Part shown: one piece after another, positions 12,300-23,600 of the stretch
Position numbering within the stretch: the stretch's first letter is position 1
Layout: each line of letters opens with the position of its first letter
NCBI RefSeq assembly: GCF_964355755.1
Contig: NC_092673.1
Coordinates: forward strand, 11,909,001-11,973,000
Reading direction: 5' to 3'
Length of the DNA stretch: 64,000 nucleotides
From: Antedon mediterranea
Lineage: Eukaryota > Echinodermata > Crinoidea > Comatulida > Antedonidae
Program-made: the position numbers and the translations under genes
The notes under the pieces: generated by a model
What the model was told of the DNA's origin: nothing
The model's database searches: none
Seen by the model: only the letters and a program-made list of their open reading frames with translations

Positions 12300-12905
12300 T
12301 GATCACCACCGGTATGAATTTCATGATCACAACTTTAGTACGTCATGAATTTTTGTGAATCTATATTTTAAATAGTTTAGATCGGTCATATTTATAATTA
12401 ATTTAATAAGTTATTGAATTCATCTTTTTTAGTGGGTTGTGTAATTGTAACACAAAGAAATATCATTTTAATGACGACAGAACCAACTGCTCACGACGGT
12501 TGTCATTTTTTTAAATTATTTGTTTAAATTAATATTATTACTATTATTACTATTTTAGTATTAGCTATTATTATTATTATTATAATTATTATTATTATTA
12601 TCTAAGTATTAGTTAATTATTACTGTTATTATTATTTATTATTATTATTTTTATTATCATTTTTTGTTTTGTTTAGATTAAACCTTAGGACAACCCATGT
12701 AATTTAGATACCGTAGCTAGAACGGTCATATTTTTTAAATTACTGCTCTAACAGAGGTGAGTTTAAATAAGTTATTATACACTATTAATTTCTCAAAAAA
12801 TTTCATCTGATTTCAATGGATATTAAATAAATACAGATTAACTTTTAGTTAAACCAGTTGACAAGTACTTACTTGCTACGTTTCAGCTACTTTCAGTAGC
12901 CTTGT
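12300..12905. other. No gene recognised; TTA/ATT-rich microsatellite
   Basis: AT-rich spacer with irregular (TTA)n/(ATT)n around 12530-12660. Confidence 0.6.
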
Positions 12906-12921
12906 TCACGCAATCATCATC

Positions 12922-14428
12922 ATGATCATGAACACCCCCGATTACAAACGGAAGGTAAACACCATGATGGAAGATGGGGATGTGTACGAAAAACTTAAAA
13001 AGGATCCTACAAAGAAATACAAGAGAAACCTTGTGGAAATCCTAAACAGATTACTAGAAGAAAAGAAAATAACATATCAATGGAAAACCAAACTCTTCCC
13101 CACTGCAGAAATCATCCCACGATTGCACACCTAAAATCCACAAACAGAACAGTCCATTACGCCCAATCGTAGACAATATTAACACAATATACTATGAAGT
13201 CTCCAAATTGCTCTCAAAATTATTATCACCGTTGGTTGGAAACACAGAATTCCATGTGGAAAATTCTAAACAATTAGCAGTCGACATAAAAGCACTGAAC
13301 AACATAGACATGGGAAAACACGCACTTGTATCCTTTGATGTTATATCGCTATTCACAAAGACACCTATAAAACCAACAATCAACATAACACACAACACTT
13401 TACTGAAAGAAACCAAGATTCTGGAACAAGTCCAAAGAAAATTAAACACTAATTTGAAAACGGAGGACATCATGGAGCTGTTAAGCCTAGTTCTTAACAC
13501 AACATATTTCACATTTAATGGTGATATTTACAGACAAAAAGGGGGAATGGCAATGGGCAGTCCTGTCAGCCCCATAATGGCAAATATATTCATGGAAGAC
13601 TTGGAACAACGTGCCACAGAAACAGCACCATCACATATCAAACCGATTTTCTGGCGCAGATATGTAGACGATGTCCTGGCAATTGTACCAATTGGATTTG
13701 AAGAAGAACTCCTCCAACATCTGAACACCATTGACCAGACAGGCCAAATAAAATTCACCATGGAGAACATGAAAAACAACGCCATCCCTTTCCTCGATAC
13801 TCTAATCACTATCCAAGACAATGGTAACATAAAAACATCAGTGTACAGAAAATCGACACACACAGACCAATACCTGCACTTTCAATCAAATCACCCACTC
13901 GAACATAAACTTAGCGTAGTCAACACCCTAGTGGACAGATGTGAATCCATCGTATCAACAGAAGAAGGACAAAAACAAGAAATGAGTCGTATAAAAGCAG
14001 CTTTATCAACATGCGGATATCCAGACTGGAGTTTTAAAAGAGTTAAAGACAAAAGGGAACATAGAAAAGCAAACAAAGACAAAGAAATAACAACAGATAA
14101 AGAAAAATCCAAAGTCAACATTGGTTTACCATATGTCGAAGGAATGACTCAAAGGCTAAGAAGAACATTGAAACAGCACAATATAAATACATATATCACT
14201 CCCAAAAACAAATTAAGAGAAAGTCTCGTTCATCCTAAAGACAAGATTGACAAAGATCAACAGTGTGGTATAGTCTACCAAGTAGGTTGCCACAACTGCA
14301 AGAAGGTATACATAGGGGAAACGGGCAGAGCATTAAAAACAAGAATAATCGAACACAAAACAGACGTGGAAAAAAATACGGTAGGGACAAGAACCAGGAG
14401 CGCTCGCCAGTCACAATCTAAAATCTAA
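12922..14428 (+). mobile_element. Penelope-like retroelement, RT and GIY-YIG, truncated
   Basis: Two frames joined by a one-base shift near 13120. The first (12922-13134) holds DYKRKVNTMMEDGDVYEKL and KDPTKKYKR; the second, open from upstream of the ATG at 13208, gives LRPIVDNINTI, SFDVISLFT, the palm blocks GGMAMGSPVSPIMANIFME and WRRYVDDVLA, FLDTLI, YRKSTHTDQYLHFQSNHP, and a GIY-YIG endonuclease start GIVYQVGCHNCKKVYIGETG followed by LKTRIIEHK. This RT plus C-terminal GIY-YIG order defines EN-positive Penelope-like elements. The endonuclease is cut off after EHKTDVEKN, where RTE-like sequence takes over at about 14430-14450. The catalytic YVDD is intact, but the frameshift and 3' truncation make it dead. 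Confidence 0.9.
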
Positions 14429-14439
14429 AAAAATGAAGA

Positions 14440-16056
14440 GATAGATAACTTTTATGCGACCTTAGACCAGGCCAAATCCCAATGCAAATCAGATGAGATA
14501 AATATCATCATGGGTGATCTGAATGCAAAGGTTGGCCATGGACAGGATGGAAACACAGTTGGAGAGCATGGGATGGGTGAAAGAAATGAGCGTGGCGATA
14601 GATGGATGAACTGGTGTAAAGCTAAGGATATGACCATAACAAATACATGGTTCAAAGAGCATCCCAGACGAATATACACATGGAAGAGCCCTGGTGATGT
14701 GACGAGGAATCAGATTGACTACATTGCAGTAAACAGTAGGTGTAAAAGGGCAGTGACTCATGCAAAAACGTATCCAGGGGCAGATTGTGGAAGTGACCAC
14801 GTTCCAGTGGTTTGCAAACTTCAATCAAAGTTTTAAAAAGGTGAAGAAAGCCAAAAATGTACAGAAATTAGACTTTAAGCAGCTAAACAGTCCGAAGATG
14901 TGAAGAATAAGTTTGACATCCTTGTAGATGAAGATGAAGAGATTACGTGGGATACAATGAGAGACATCCTTGTTGAGACAGCCAAAGAATCCTTACCCAA
15001 GAAAGAGAGAAGAAGGAAGAACAAATGGGTGTCGGAAGAGATACTATCAATGATGAGGGATAGACAGAAGATTAGTAGTAGATCAAGTAAAGAATATATA
15101 TGCTGTAGAGTGTGAAAAACATCGTACAATCAGCCTCATGAGTCATGTCACCAAGATCATTCTGAGGATACTACTTATGAGAGCAAGAAGTAGATTAAAA
15201 CCAGAGATTGGGAGTGAGCAGTTTGGTTTTGTAAAGGATTCAGGCACCAGGAATGCCATCTTTGTGATAAGAATGATAACTGAAAGGGCAGTGGAGATGC
15301 AGAAAGATGTATACATGTGTTTCATAGACTACACCAAGGCATTTGACAAAGTAAGGCATGAGCAGCTATTTCAAGAACTTAGCAAGCTTGACCTACATTG
15401 TTGCAAAATTTGTACTGGAAACAGACTGCATGCATGAGGGTAGATGGGGAGTGCAATGAATACACAAGTATTGGAAGAGGAGTAAGACAGGGCTGTGTAA
15501 TGTTACCAGACTTGTTTAACTACTATAGCGAGTTGATCTTGAGGGAGCTAGAGAATGAGAAGGGTTTGAGAGTTTGTGGTAGAAATATTACAAACATCAG
15601 ATATGCAGATGACACAGTTCTACTGGCAGAGTCAGCTGAAGATCTCCAAAGGTTGCTGGATGTGGTTGTAGTAGAGAGCGAAAAGATGGGTCTGTCTATA
15701 AATTTTAGTAAGACAGAGTGTTTAGTAGTGTCGAAAAAAGAGAGTCCAACGTGTAACCTTCGAGCAGGAGACCAGTTAATTCAGCAAGTGTCCTCTTTTA
15801 ACTATCCTGGGAGCAAAATAACAGATGATGCCAGGTGCGTAACGGAGATAACGAGAAGGATAGTCCTTGCGAAATCCGCATTTGGAGAAATGGAGAATAT
15901 CTTGAAGAACTGTACGATGAGTATGGAAACCAGGTTGCGTGTATTAAACTGCTATATCTATCCTGTGCTGATGTATGGAAGTGAAGCCTGGTCAATCACA
16001 ACTGACCTCAGAAAAAGATTGGAAAGCTGTGAGAGGTGGTTTCTAAGGAGAATGTT
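14440..16056 (+). mobile_element. RTE-like non-LTR retrotransposon, 5' and central part
   Basis: Frames: endonuclease C-terminus (MGDLNAKVGHGQDGN, GERNERGDRWMNWC, NQIDYIAVNS, PGADCGSDHVPVV; 14510-14836); a linker (14900-15115); RT (HVTKIILRILLMRARSRL, EQFGFVKDSGTRNAIF, CFIDYTKAFDKVRHEQL at 15138-15380, then GRGVRQGCVMLPDLFNYY, RYADDTVLLAESAEDL, MYGSEAWSITTDLRKRLE to 16056). These blocks match RTE/BovB-type ORFs, the family whose endonuclease is often annotated as 'craniofacial development protein 2-like'. Between 15115 and 15138 the RT fingers region is deleted, and stops and shifts separate the parts. The C-terminus continues at 16465 after a nested insertion. Confidence 0.85.
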
Positions 16057-16464
16057 TGAGGTAGCATTATTGATCTGGTCTTGTGCAATAACCCTGACAT
16101 TGTATGTAATTTCAGAAGTCATCCCGGTCTCAGTACAAGTGACCACCTTGGGGTTTATTTTAATATTAACGCTAGACGCAGTAAAGTTAAACCTGTAGAT
16201 AGATATTATTATCAATATAGTAAATGTGACCATGACGATCTTTTTACAACGTTGGGGGCGGTTCCTTGGGTTCTGTGCCTGGAACAATCAGACTGTGAGG
16301 AAATGTGGAAACATTTTAAAGACCTCTTTCTCGCCACTATTGGTTACCCGCAGGTGCTGATAGTACTTTTTTTCTGTTTTATTGAATGATGCCGTAACTT
16401 GTTTATGATTTTTTGTATGTTACCTGGAAATTGAATAAAATAAAATAAAATAAAAAATAAAAAT
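16057..16464 (+). mobile_element. CR1-like fragment nested in the RTE-like element
   Basis: Plus-strand frame CNNPDIVCNFRSH, LSTSDHLGVYFNINARR, SKCDHDDLFTTLGAVPW, WKHFKDLFLATI: the end of an APE endonuclease (SDH) and following linker, as at 8.0-7.7 kb on the other strand. It then jumps straight to a 3' tail of AATAAAATAAAATAAA (about 16433-16464), so the RT is deleted. RTE coding resumes right after the tail. Confidence 0.75.
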
Positions 16465-16618
16465 GATGAGAATTCCATGGACAGATAGAGTTAGTAATGA
16501 AGATATATTGATAAGAGCTGGAGTGTGCAGGAAACTACTGAAGGATATTAGGATTAGACAGATGAGATTCATGGGACATGTGTTGAGTAAGAGAGGTCTG
16601 GAGAACTTGGCAACCTGA
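16465..16618 (+). mobile_element. RTE-like element, C-terminal end
   Basis: Frame MMRIPWTDRVSNEDILIRAG, RKLLKDIRIRQMRFMGHVLS, RGLENLAT then stop. It continues the RRM at the end of the 16056 segment, showing the CR1 piece was inserted into it. Confidence 0.8.
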
Positions 16619-18905
16619 AAAACTGTAATTTAACAAAAAAAATTGACTGGAAGTTAATTGGTTTTTAGTTGTATTTAACCGTTTATTTATATTATTATTA
16701 TATACCGTTATGAATTTGATTAGTATCAATATTATTGTGTATAGAACAACGGGGTTTCTTAGTCACTATATAACTTTACAGCTTTTTTAAATAGCGTTAA
16801 TTGATGACATAAAATCTAGTAGAATTAACCATATCACATACCGGGAAATTTAAAGACTTGAATTCAACCACGGTTTACTAAATAGTGATTTATTTGTTAT
16901 GCATAACGTACTTATTTTCTCATTCCTCTGAGTTTTAACTTTACATTATGCTTTTAGGATAAAATTATTAAATCGTTTTTAAGCATATTTTTAATGTACA
17001 ATTCATTTTAGACCTAATATACATATTTGATAGACTTTTTAGTTATTAGACATTTAAGGGTAGATTTACTCACGTTTAAAGAAGAAAATAATCCTTTATT
17101 AATATTAGGCACACTCGGTGGGTATTGTTTTATTTATATCAGAAAAAATATATATGTTTATTACAAACATGGTCATTCCTACCCAACGGGAGCTACTGTA
17201 TGGCCCCAGGTCGCCACCTCGCTGTTGGATACGTATGGAATAAATAAACACGAATTAAGTTGAAATACATTCTAAAACTTAGACTACATATATATATTTT
17301 ATTGTATATATTGTGCTTATCAACGTTACGTAATAATATTGTTTACAAGTTACATTTCTAGTTTCCGGGCACCCAGCCTAACTTGAGAGGTTGAATCACA
17401 GTTAACACCACCTTTTCCTGTGTTCTATATCAGAATATTTATTTTATGTTTTTCTTTATTACCGCTACAAAGTTATATAAAATCTTGTTATCTCAGTAAC
17501 CATAACAAATGTTCGTAACTTGTTCTCTAAATAAATGTTTAAACAATGTAAAGTACTGTTTTACGTGAATTACAATGTATTAGACCTACGGATTTAAAAC
17601 TATATGCATTGCAAATTATTAATTTCATATCCTATTGGCATAGGTTTACAGAATGAATCAAAATATGTTTTAACTTCCTTAGTTGCTCATCATAATATAG
17701 TTATTTGGAAGTTCAAATTTCAGTTCACTTATCCACGGAGGCCCAACAACACATGGAAATTCCAGATATTATTATGGATCACTCTGCATGTTTATACTAT
17801 TATGTTAGCGAGAGCACGCAGTACAATAATAGAAACAGAAACGAAGAACATTTTCATCTTGATGAGTTACTTGTTGCCTTTACGTTGAGTAGTCTTCTGA
17901 CTGCTCCCTGTGCTGCTTTGGTAAGGTTTCGGATGAGATCTTTCCAAGATGAACTATGTTGTGCGCTTTGTATTATGATGTAAAGTTCTTTAAAATTTAA
18001 ATTTTAAATGTGTATGAAGAGAATAAATGTCGGATTTTAGAGTTGGTGGTATAAGGTAGGTGATAAGTACGGTATCAAAAATATAATTTTTCTTTTATAA
18101 TATAGTTTTCTTCAGACCATATATGCCTAGATACTCTGCTATCCAATGGTAACGAATGAAGTTTAAATTCGAGAAAACTCCTTCAAAATCTAATCTGTCG
18201 AATATATACTGTGTCCTTTAGTCAAACATAATCTGAGAAAGGTATCTTACTAACAATATTCTCTTTTCATTCATTTTTTAAATTCTTTTCTTTTTTTTAT
18301 CAATTAAACTAAATGATTCAATTTTCAATTATGCTATTTTAACATAAACATACACATATACTCACATGGACAAATGACATTCTCATTTGACACGTATTAT
18401 AGTTAACAATAGAAATATTATGAAACTAATTAATGTTTTGTTGCAGAGTGGATTGGCGTCTTTATGGACCATCTTAGGTTATAATAAAAACCTTAAAAAA
18501 ACTGTAAAACCATATCAAAGTATAAACAATGTATATATACAGCCATGGATGAGTGATGTGGGATGCTAAGGATAAATAATTCATTAAAAAACAAGACTTA
18601 TAAAAAAAACATTTTCAATCACACAAATTGTAATATTTAGAAAAACATATCTGAATTCATTACAAAAAAAATACAACGCTGCAACTCACAACCTGCTATG
18701 TTAATGAAGTTGAGGAAACAAAGCCTGGATATGATGACATTTCACTAAAAGTTGTAGGCCTAAAGAAGTAAGGTATAATATTTTAGCGCCGCTGACACAT
18801 ATTTTCATTTTTTTTCGTTTCAAACCTCTGGACACCAGAGAGAATTTCACAACTGGCTCCATTGCATTAACCGCCATTTGGCTTCAAAATCGTCCAATAT
18901 CGCTA
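16619..18905. other. No gene recognised
   Basis: AT-rich. A 92-codon open frame at 17705-17983 (plus), containing HLSTEAQQHMEIPDIIMDHS, has no domain that I recognise, though an AG acceptor-like TTTCAG lies just inside its start. I see no partner exons. Confidence 0.35.
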
Positions 18906-18912
18906 TTGCCTA

Positions 18913-18965
18913 TTTTTAGTCGCGTGCGTGCAATGATAAACACTAACTTGAGTACGCGACTGCAG
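18913..18965 (+). repeat. GTCGCGT-type miniature inverted-repeat element, deleted copy
   Basis: TTTAGTCGCGTGCGTGCAA, AAACACTAACTTGAG, ACGCGACTGCAG in order. The same parts occur, inverted and fuller, at 38393-38479. Confidence 0.6.
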
Positions 18966-19009
18966 TCATGTATATGACCTTGTTGTTTATATATCGGTGT
19001 AATTATACC

Positions 19010-19058
19010 TGAGACAACAATATGCAAAGAGATTGGCTGTTTGCATATTGTTGTCTCA
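19010..19058 (+). repeat. Perfect 19-bp hairpin with 11-nt loop
   Basis: Left arm TGAGACAACAATATGCAAA (19010-19028), loop GAGATTGGCTG, right arm its exact reverse complement (19040-19058); a further C-G pair extends it to 20 bp. No larger element around it is evident. Confidence 0.8.
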
Positions 19059-19998
19059 GACGAAAATTAAACTGCTCAAACTATTGTTGTTCTATCAAAC
19101 AGAAAAAGTAATGATAACATTATAGGATTTGCTCAATTTTTAAATTATTCATTAGAAATTCCAAACCAAACTAGGGGTCTTTATTGTGTTTTATTGTGCA
19201 ATTATCTGCTTCTTTATCAGTATCAACATCAAGCACAATCGTAAAGGTAGTTTTGAAAATAATTAAATATAATTGAAACGTCGACTTTTCAAAATATGTT
19301 TAATCTCTTTATTTGGAGTTACGGGCCTGGTTTGCCTATATGTTATGATATTTGTAGAGAGAATGAAATCAATTTTAACCAGTATGAAAGTGATCACCAT
19401 AAAAGACCGGGCATTGATCTGATTTTCGGAAATTAAAGAGACAGACTAATAATATGATAGTCATCATCCTGATGTCCTTCATTGATATAGAATAGAGGAT
19501 GTAAGAAAATAACAAATTTAAAACAACTCGCACAAGACTTTAAATTGAAATAAAACGTAACAAGTTAGAGGTTTTAATTTTTTTCATTTACTATTAACAT
19601 TAAATAAATCCTATCATCAATTATTAATAATCCGTATAAAAATGTACTGTAAGTTATTTATGTTAAAAAAACTATAAAAAGAATTAATAAATAGTTAGGC
19701 CTATGTGAAAAAATTAAGCAAGCACATTTACTAGCTGGAATACCGCTCCAAATTAGAAGAATGTTCATAATTTGTTACATTCCAAAATTTCAAAATTGTA
19801 AATGTCCTACTCTTTAAACTTCATTCAAGAAACAAAACTTTTAAATGACCTTTGTGGAGTGTTAGGTTTGTAAATTGTTGTACCTATCAACGTACCCCCA
19901 GTTGTGAACACGTGAGTACCGAAATAGGCTTGTCAGTTCGTAATCTTCAACAGTTGGGTCGTCGATGTTTCGAGAAAAGTTCTTCCGTGTTTGGAATG
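19059..19998. other. Region 3' of the protease gene
   Basis: No coding signal. On the minus strand AATAAA words occur near 19172-19187 and an ATTAAA near 19573; any of these could be the polyadenylation signal of the protease-CCP gene, but nothing selects one. Confidence 0.3.
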
Positions 19999-20057
19999 TT
20001 AACTGGATAAAAGAAGCTGTAATACTGGCCATACCATGTGGAACCTTACAAATGCTT
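19999..20057 (-). CDS. Possible terminal exon
   Basis: An acceptor TATTTAG|AA at 20058 in phase 1 would give EAFVRFHMVWPVLQLLLSS then TAA. The short hydrophobic tail could be a GPI or membrane signal. An alternative acceptor eight bases upstream leads to a stop within three codons. No homology support; the true end may lie elsewhere. Confidence 0.25.
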
Positions 20058-20393
20058 CTAAATACCTATAAACACAAGAAAATGCATTGAATATAATATT
20101 TAAATTATAATACACCTACAGTGTAGCGCCCGTAAAGTTCGCCGTCTACTCCGCATCCAAAATCCGAGTAGTATTTTTTGTAATTTCATTTTGAAGCGGA
20201 TTAATTGAATAAAAGTTTATCTTAGACCATGGTTATTTTACTCTCATGACAACTCCCATTCAACTCATATGAATTATGTGTTTACTCCACAATAGAGCAT
20301 TCACATGAGAAAATGATGAATACTGATTTTAAAGATATTACCTTCATGATGGAAGGCATATTTCAACAGGACAAGAACGACAATTTCACTCAC

Positions 20394-20633
20394 CACATGA
20401 TAGCAATTCTTGGCTCCATCCCGAGTCATAGCACCTAATGACAAGCGACGTTACTGGATTACCAAAGCTTGATAAAACAGTATATCCCGGAGGACACCTA
20501 ATGATCAGAATACTTCCAACGTCTAGGATAGTTCCTACTTTTGGTGTATTTCCCACGTAACCACTGCCATACACAACCACGTTTGTGTTGTGTAATAAAG
20601 ATATTCTGCAGTCCGATTCCATAGTTTCAAGAA
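20394..20633 (-). CDS. Exon: CCP19
   Basis: 240 bp, acceptor TTAAATAG|TT, donor TGTG|GTGAGT. SDCRIS, IRCPPGY, IRCYDSGW, LSC. It has a long first loop (HNTNVVVYGSGYVGNTPKVG). Confidence 0.8.
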
Positions 20634-23600
20634 CTATTTAAATAATATAAAAGTTACCGCATATGTCTATTGCTAATAGAATCTTAATTAAAATGTTTAA
20701 AACATATTAATTTAGTGTTCGTTTAAATGTATGTAAAGTAAAACAGGATGTAACCTGAAAGGTTTGATTAGGCCTATACTATTCGTTTTCAATTAGCAGA
20801 GTTTACGCTGCTTCATTATGTCAATTTTCAATCTGGTTTTGTTGATGACACATTATTCTATAACACTGCAGAAATTCAAATTATTTTGCCTTTACCAGCA
20901 TCGTAATTGATTGGTGTTTTTTTTTTACTCAAAGAGCGACTGCGTATTTTAAACAAGTAGCACACTGTTATAGTTTGAATTTCTCTATATAGGCCTATTC
21001 AATATTTGAATACGTACCGCACGTAGGAGGTTGGCCGGACCATTGGTTACCTGGTAAGCAGAGTAAGCTTGATGGGCCACTAAGGTAGTATCCTGCATTA
21101 CATTCGTATATTACCATATCCCATGTGTTAAAACTTACTCCAGTTATTTTCCCATCTACAATGCTACCAGGATCGCCACAATAGTTTTCTACATAATAAT
21201 GAAAATCAGTTTTAATTTTTTTGAATCATTATTTTTGATATATTTTGATAATTTGGACAAATTTAAGGAAAAGAATATTTGAAATTCCATGAGGTATATA
21301 AAACGTTCAATACTCGGAAGTATCAATAAGCCAAATTGATCTTCATTTCCCATTTTCAAACAGCGAAATAACGGAGAATATCTTTAACTGCAATCGGACA
21401 ATTCTGCTATATGAACGATCGTCTCTTTTCACTCGCCGGCAACAGTGCATTTTTTGTTTATCTTTTCTTCCTGTTTCCCCTGTTATTGTGCATGCAGTGA
21501 AGATAATTACTTTTTCGTCATTTTATGTACCCCTAAGATTTTATGCCTGCCTTTTCCGCTTTTCGTGCTAATTTCTTAAACTATATCTACCAATTTAGAA
21601 CTTTTCCCTTAACGATCTCATAGCCGATTCCACATTCTCTTTATCGTCTCGTGCACATCGTCTTCAGTCACATTAAGACATCAATACTTCTAAGGGCAAC
21701 TTGATATACATCTCCATAAACGCAGTAGATTCCTTTTTTGAAGCAGTATGGCAACTTCTCTTTTGCTTTACTTACTTTATGTTTCAGTCTCTCAGTCTCT
21801 TTCCTCTCCTCTTTGCATGCTTTCGATGAATACCTCGGTAAAACGGTACTTTCTCTGCTGATTTAACTTAGGTGAGAACATGAAAATCAAGTGTTTTGTA
21901 TAACATTGCGATGCGAAATCAGTGGTATTCATGTCCCAGCGGAGATAGGCCTATGTTGATGCAATGTAGCTATTTCGTTGCTCAAGAGATTCATTATTAT
22001 GCACGCGTCTGGTCTTAACTTTTTTTTCAGTTTAGGCCTATATTCAACTCATACATAAATTCAGTCATTGGTATTTATAAATCGTCTATACCCCTTCCTC
22101 CTCTTCTTGCTCTTCTTTGTCTTGTAGCTTCTTCCAGAATTTAACTTTCAGTTATCAATGACAATAATCAAAAATTGCTTACAATAATTTTTCAATCGTT
22201 TTTCTAGCACACGGTATAATAATTAAATTGCCATTTTTGTAGACACATGATCGAAAATGCTTTGTAACTCTCAAAAATTTGTTTGTTTGTAAATCATGTT
22301 TTGTCAATTGGCCGGCCATCAACGCTTCTAAGATGTCGCAAAATGTTTTATTGTCAGTTTTTGTTACATTAAGTGAATGCAATGTAATCTTAATCTAAAT
22401 GCAAATTATGTGATTTTCTGAACTTCCTTATAACCGTATTGATCTTTTTCTATAATTTATCTTACAGCGGAGCAATTGGTGCTAAATTCGGAGAAATTGT
22501 CAGTAGAGCATCGCATCGATGAATTATAGCATATTCATATATAGCAGAGAAAGTGTCGGCGGAGCAATTTTTATAACAAAGGTTTTGTAAGTAAACTTTT
22601 ATTCAATTAATATTTAAATCAATGCCACACGATACGAGGTCAACCGATCTAATTGTATGGATATACATAGTTGATAACCAACTATTATTTTATTATATTG
22701 CTAAAATCCTGCCTGATCAGTTAATAATAACACAATAAAGCAATGATTCCATTGCCTACTAATGCACGGAATAGGGATTACTGATTAACGTGTATAAATA
22801 GAAATTCATTAAATATTGCCTTTTCGGCTTTACCTATAGGACTGCAAGATACATCTCTACCACTCCATTCACCGGATCCAGTGCAAACACGTCGTCTGCT
22901 ACCTCTCAGTCTATATCCTTCATTACAAGAAAATGTTAATGATTGCGTCCTGTAGTATTTATCTCCAGTTACTAAACCATTCACTGGGGCGTTTAAAACT
23001 GGACAGTTTATATCTGCATGATAATCAAAATAATAACTGATTAAAACCATACTACCATACTACCATACTACCATACTACTACAATAAACATTAAAGAAAA
23101 CATAATAATAAATCAATAAAGACATTTATATACACTATACTGAGTAACTGTGACGTCAACGAAACGTGAATTTGACATTTCTGTTGCGTAAAATCGACGT
23201 AGGCAGAAACTGTGTCGTGAAATTATTTAATTTTTCCTGATCTTACTAAGGGAACATTAATTGGTTATTTGAGGTGGTGTAAAAATTGAACTAAATTTGA
23301 AAACTGCCCTGGAGTTGGAGGGATTACTACCTATGGCGAGTATCTTGTCTAGTAGGGGCCTACACCAATTGCATAACTGTATCTTTCTTCTTTTGAACAT
23401 GCTATCCTACTACATTATTATTCCACCTTGATACATTAGTTGTTAAATCAATGGCCATTTATCAATCCTTCAAATGGAATGTTTCACTTATGTAATACAG
23501 GCTTTCTTATAGGCTTACCGGGAAAGAGTGAATTTATAGTTTTTATTACTGGTTTTATAGAAACAATCCTATTAGGCCTATTTTTAATTAACCACGTCGT

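Noticed and set aside
13192-13512. Minus-strand frames opposite the Penelope-like RT
   Set aside because: Shadows of the coding strand; the plus strand has all RT motifs.
17705-17983. 92-codon plus-strand frame
   Set aside because: No recognisable motif or splice partners; left as unassigned in the region entry.
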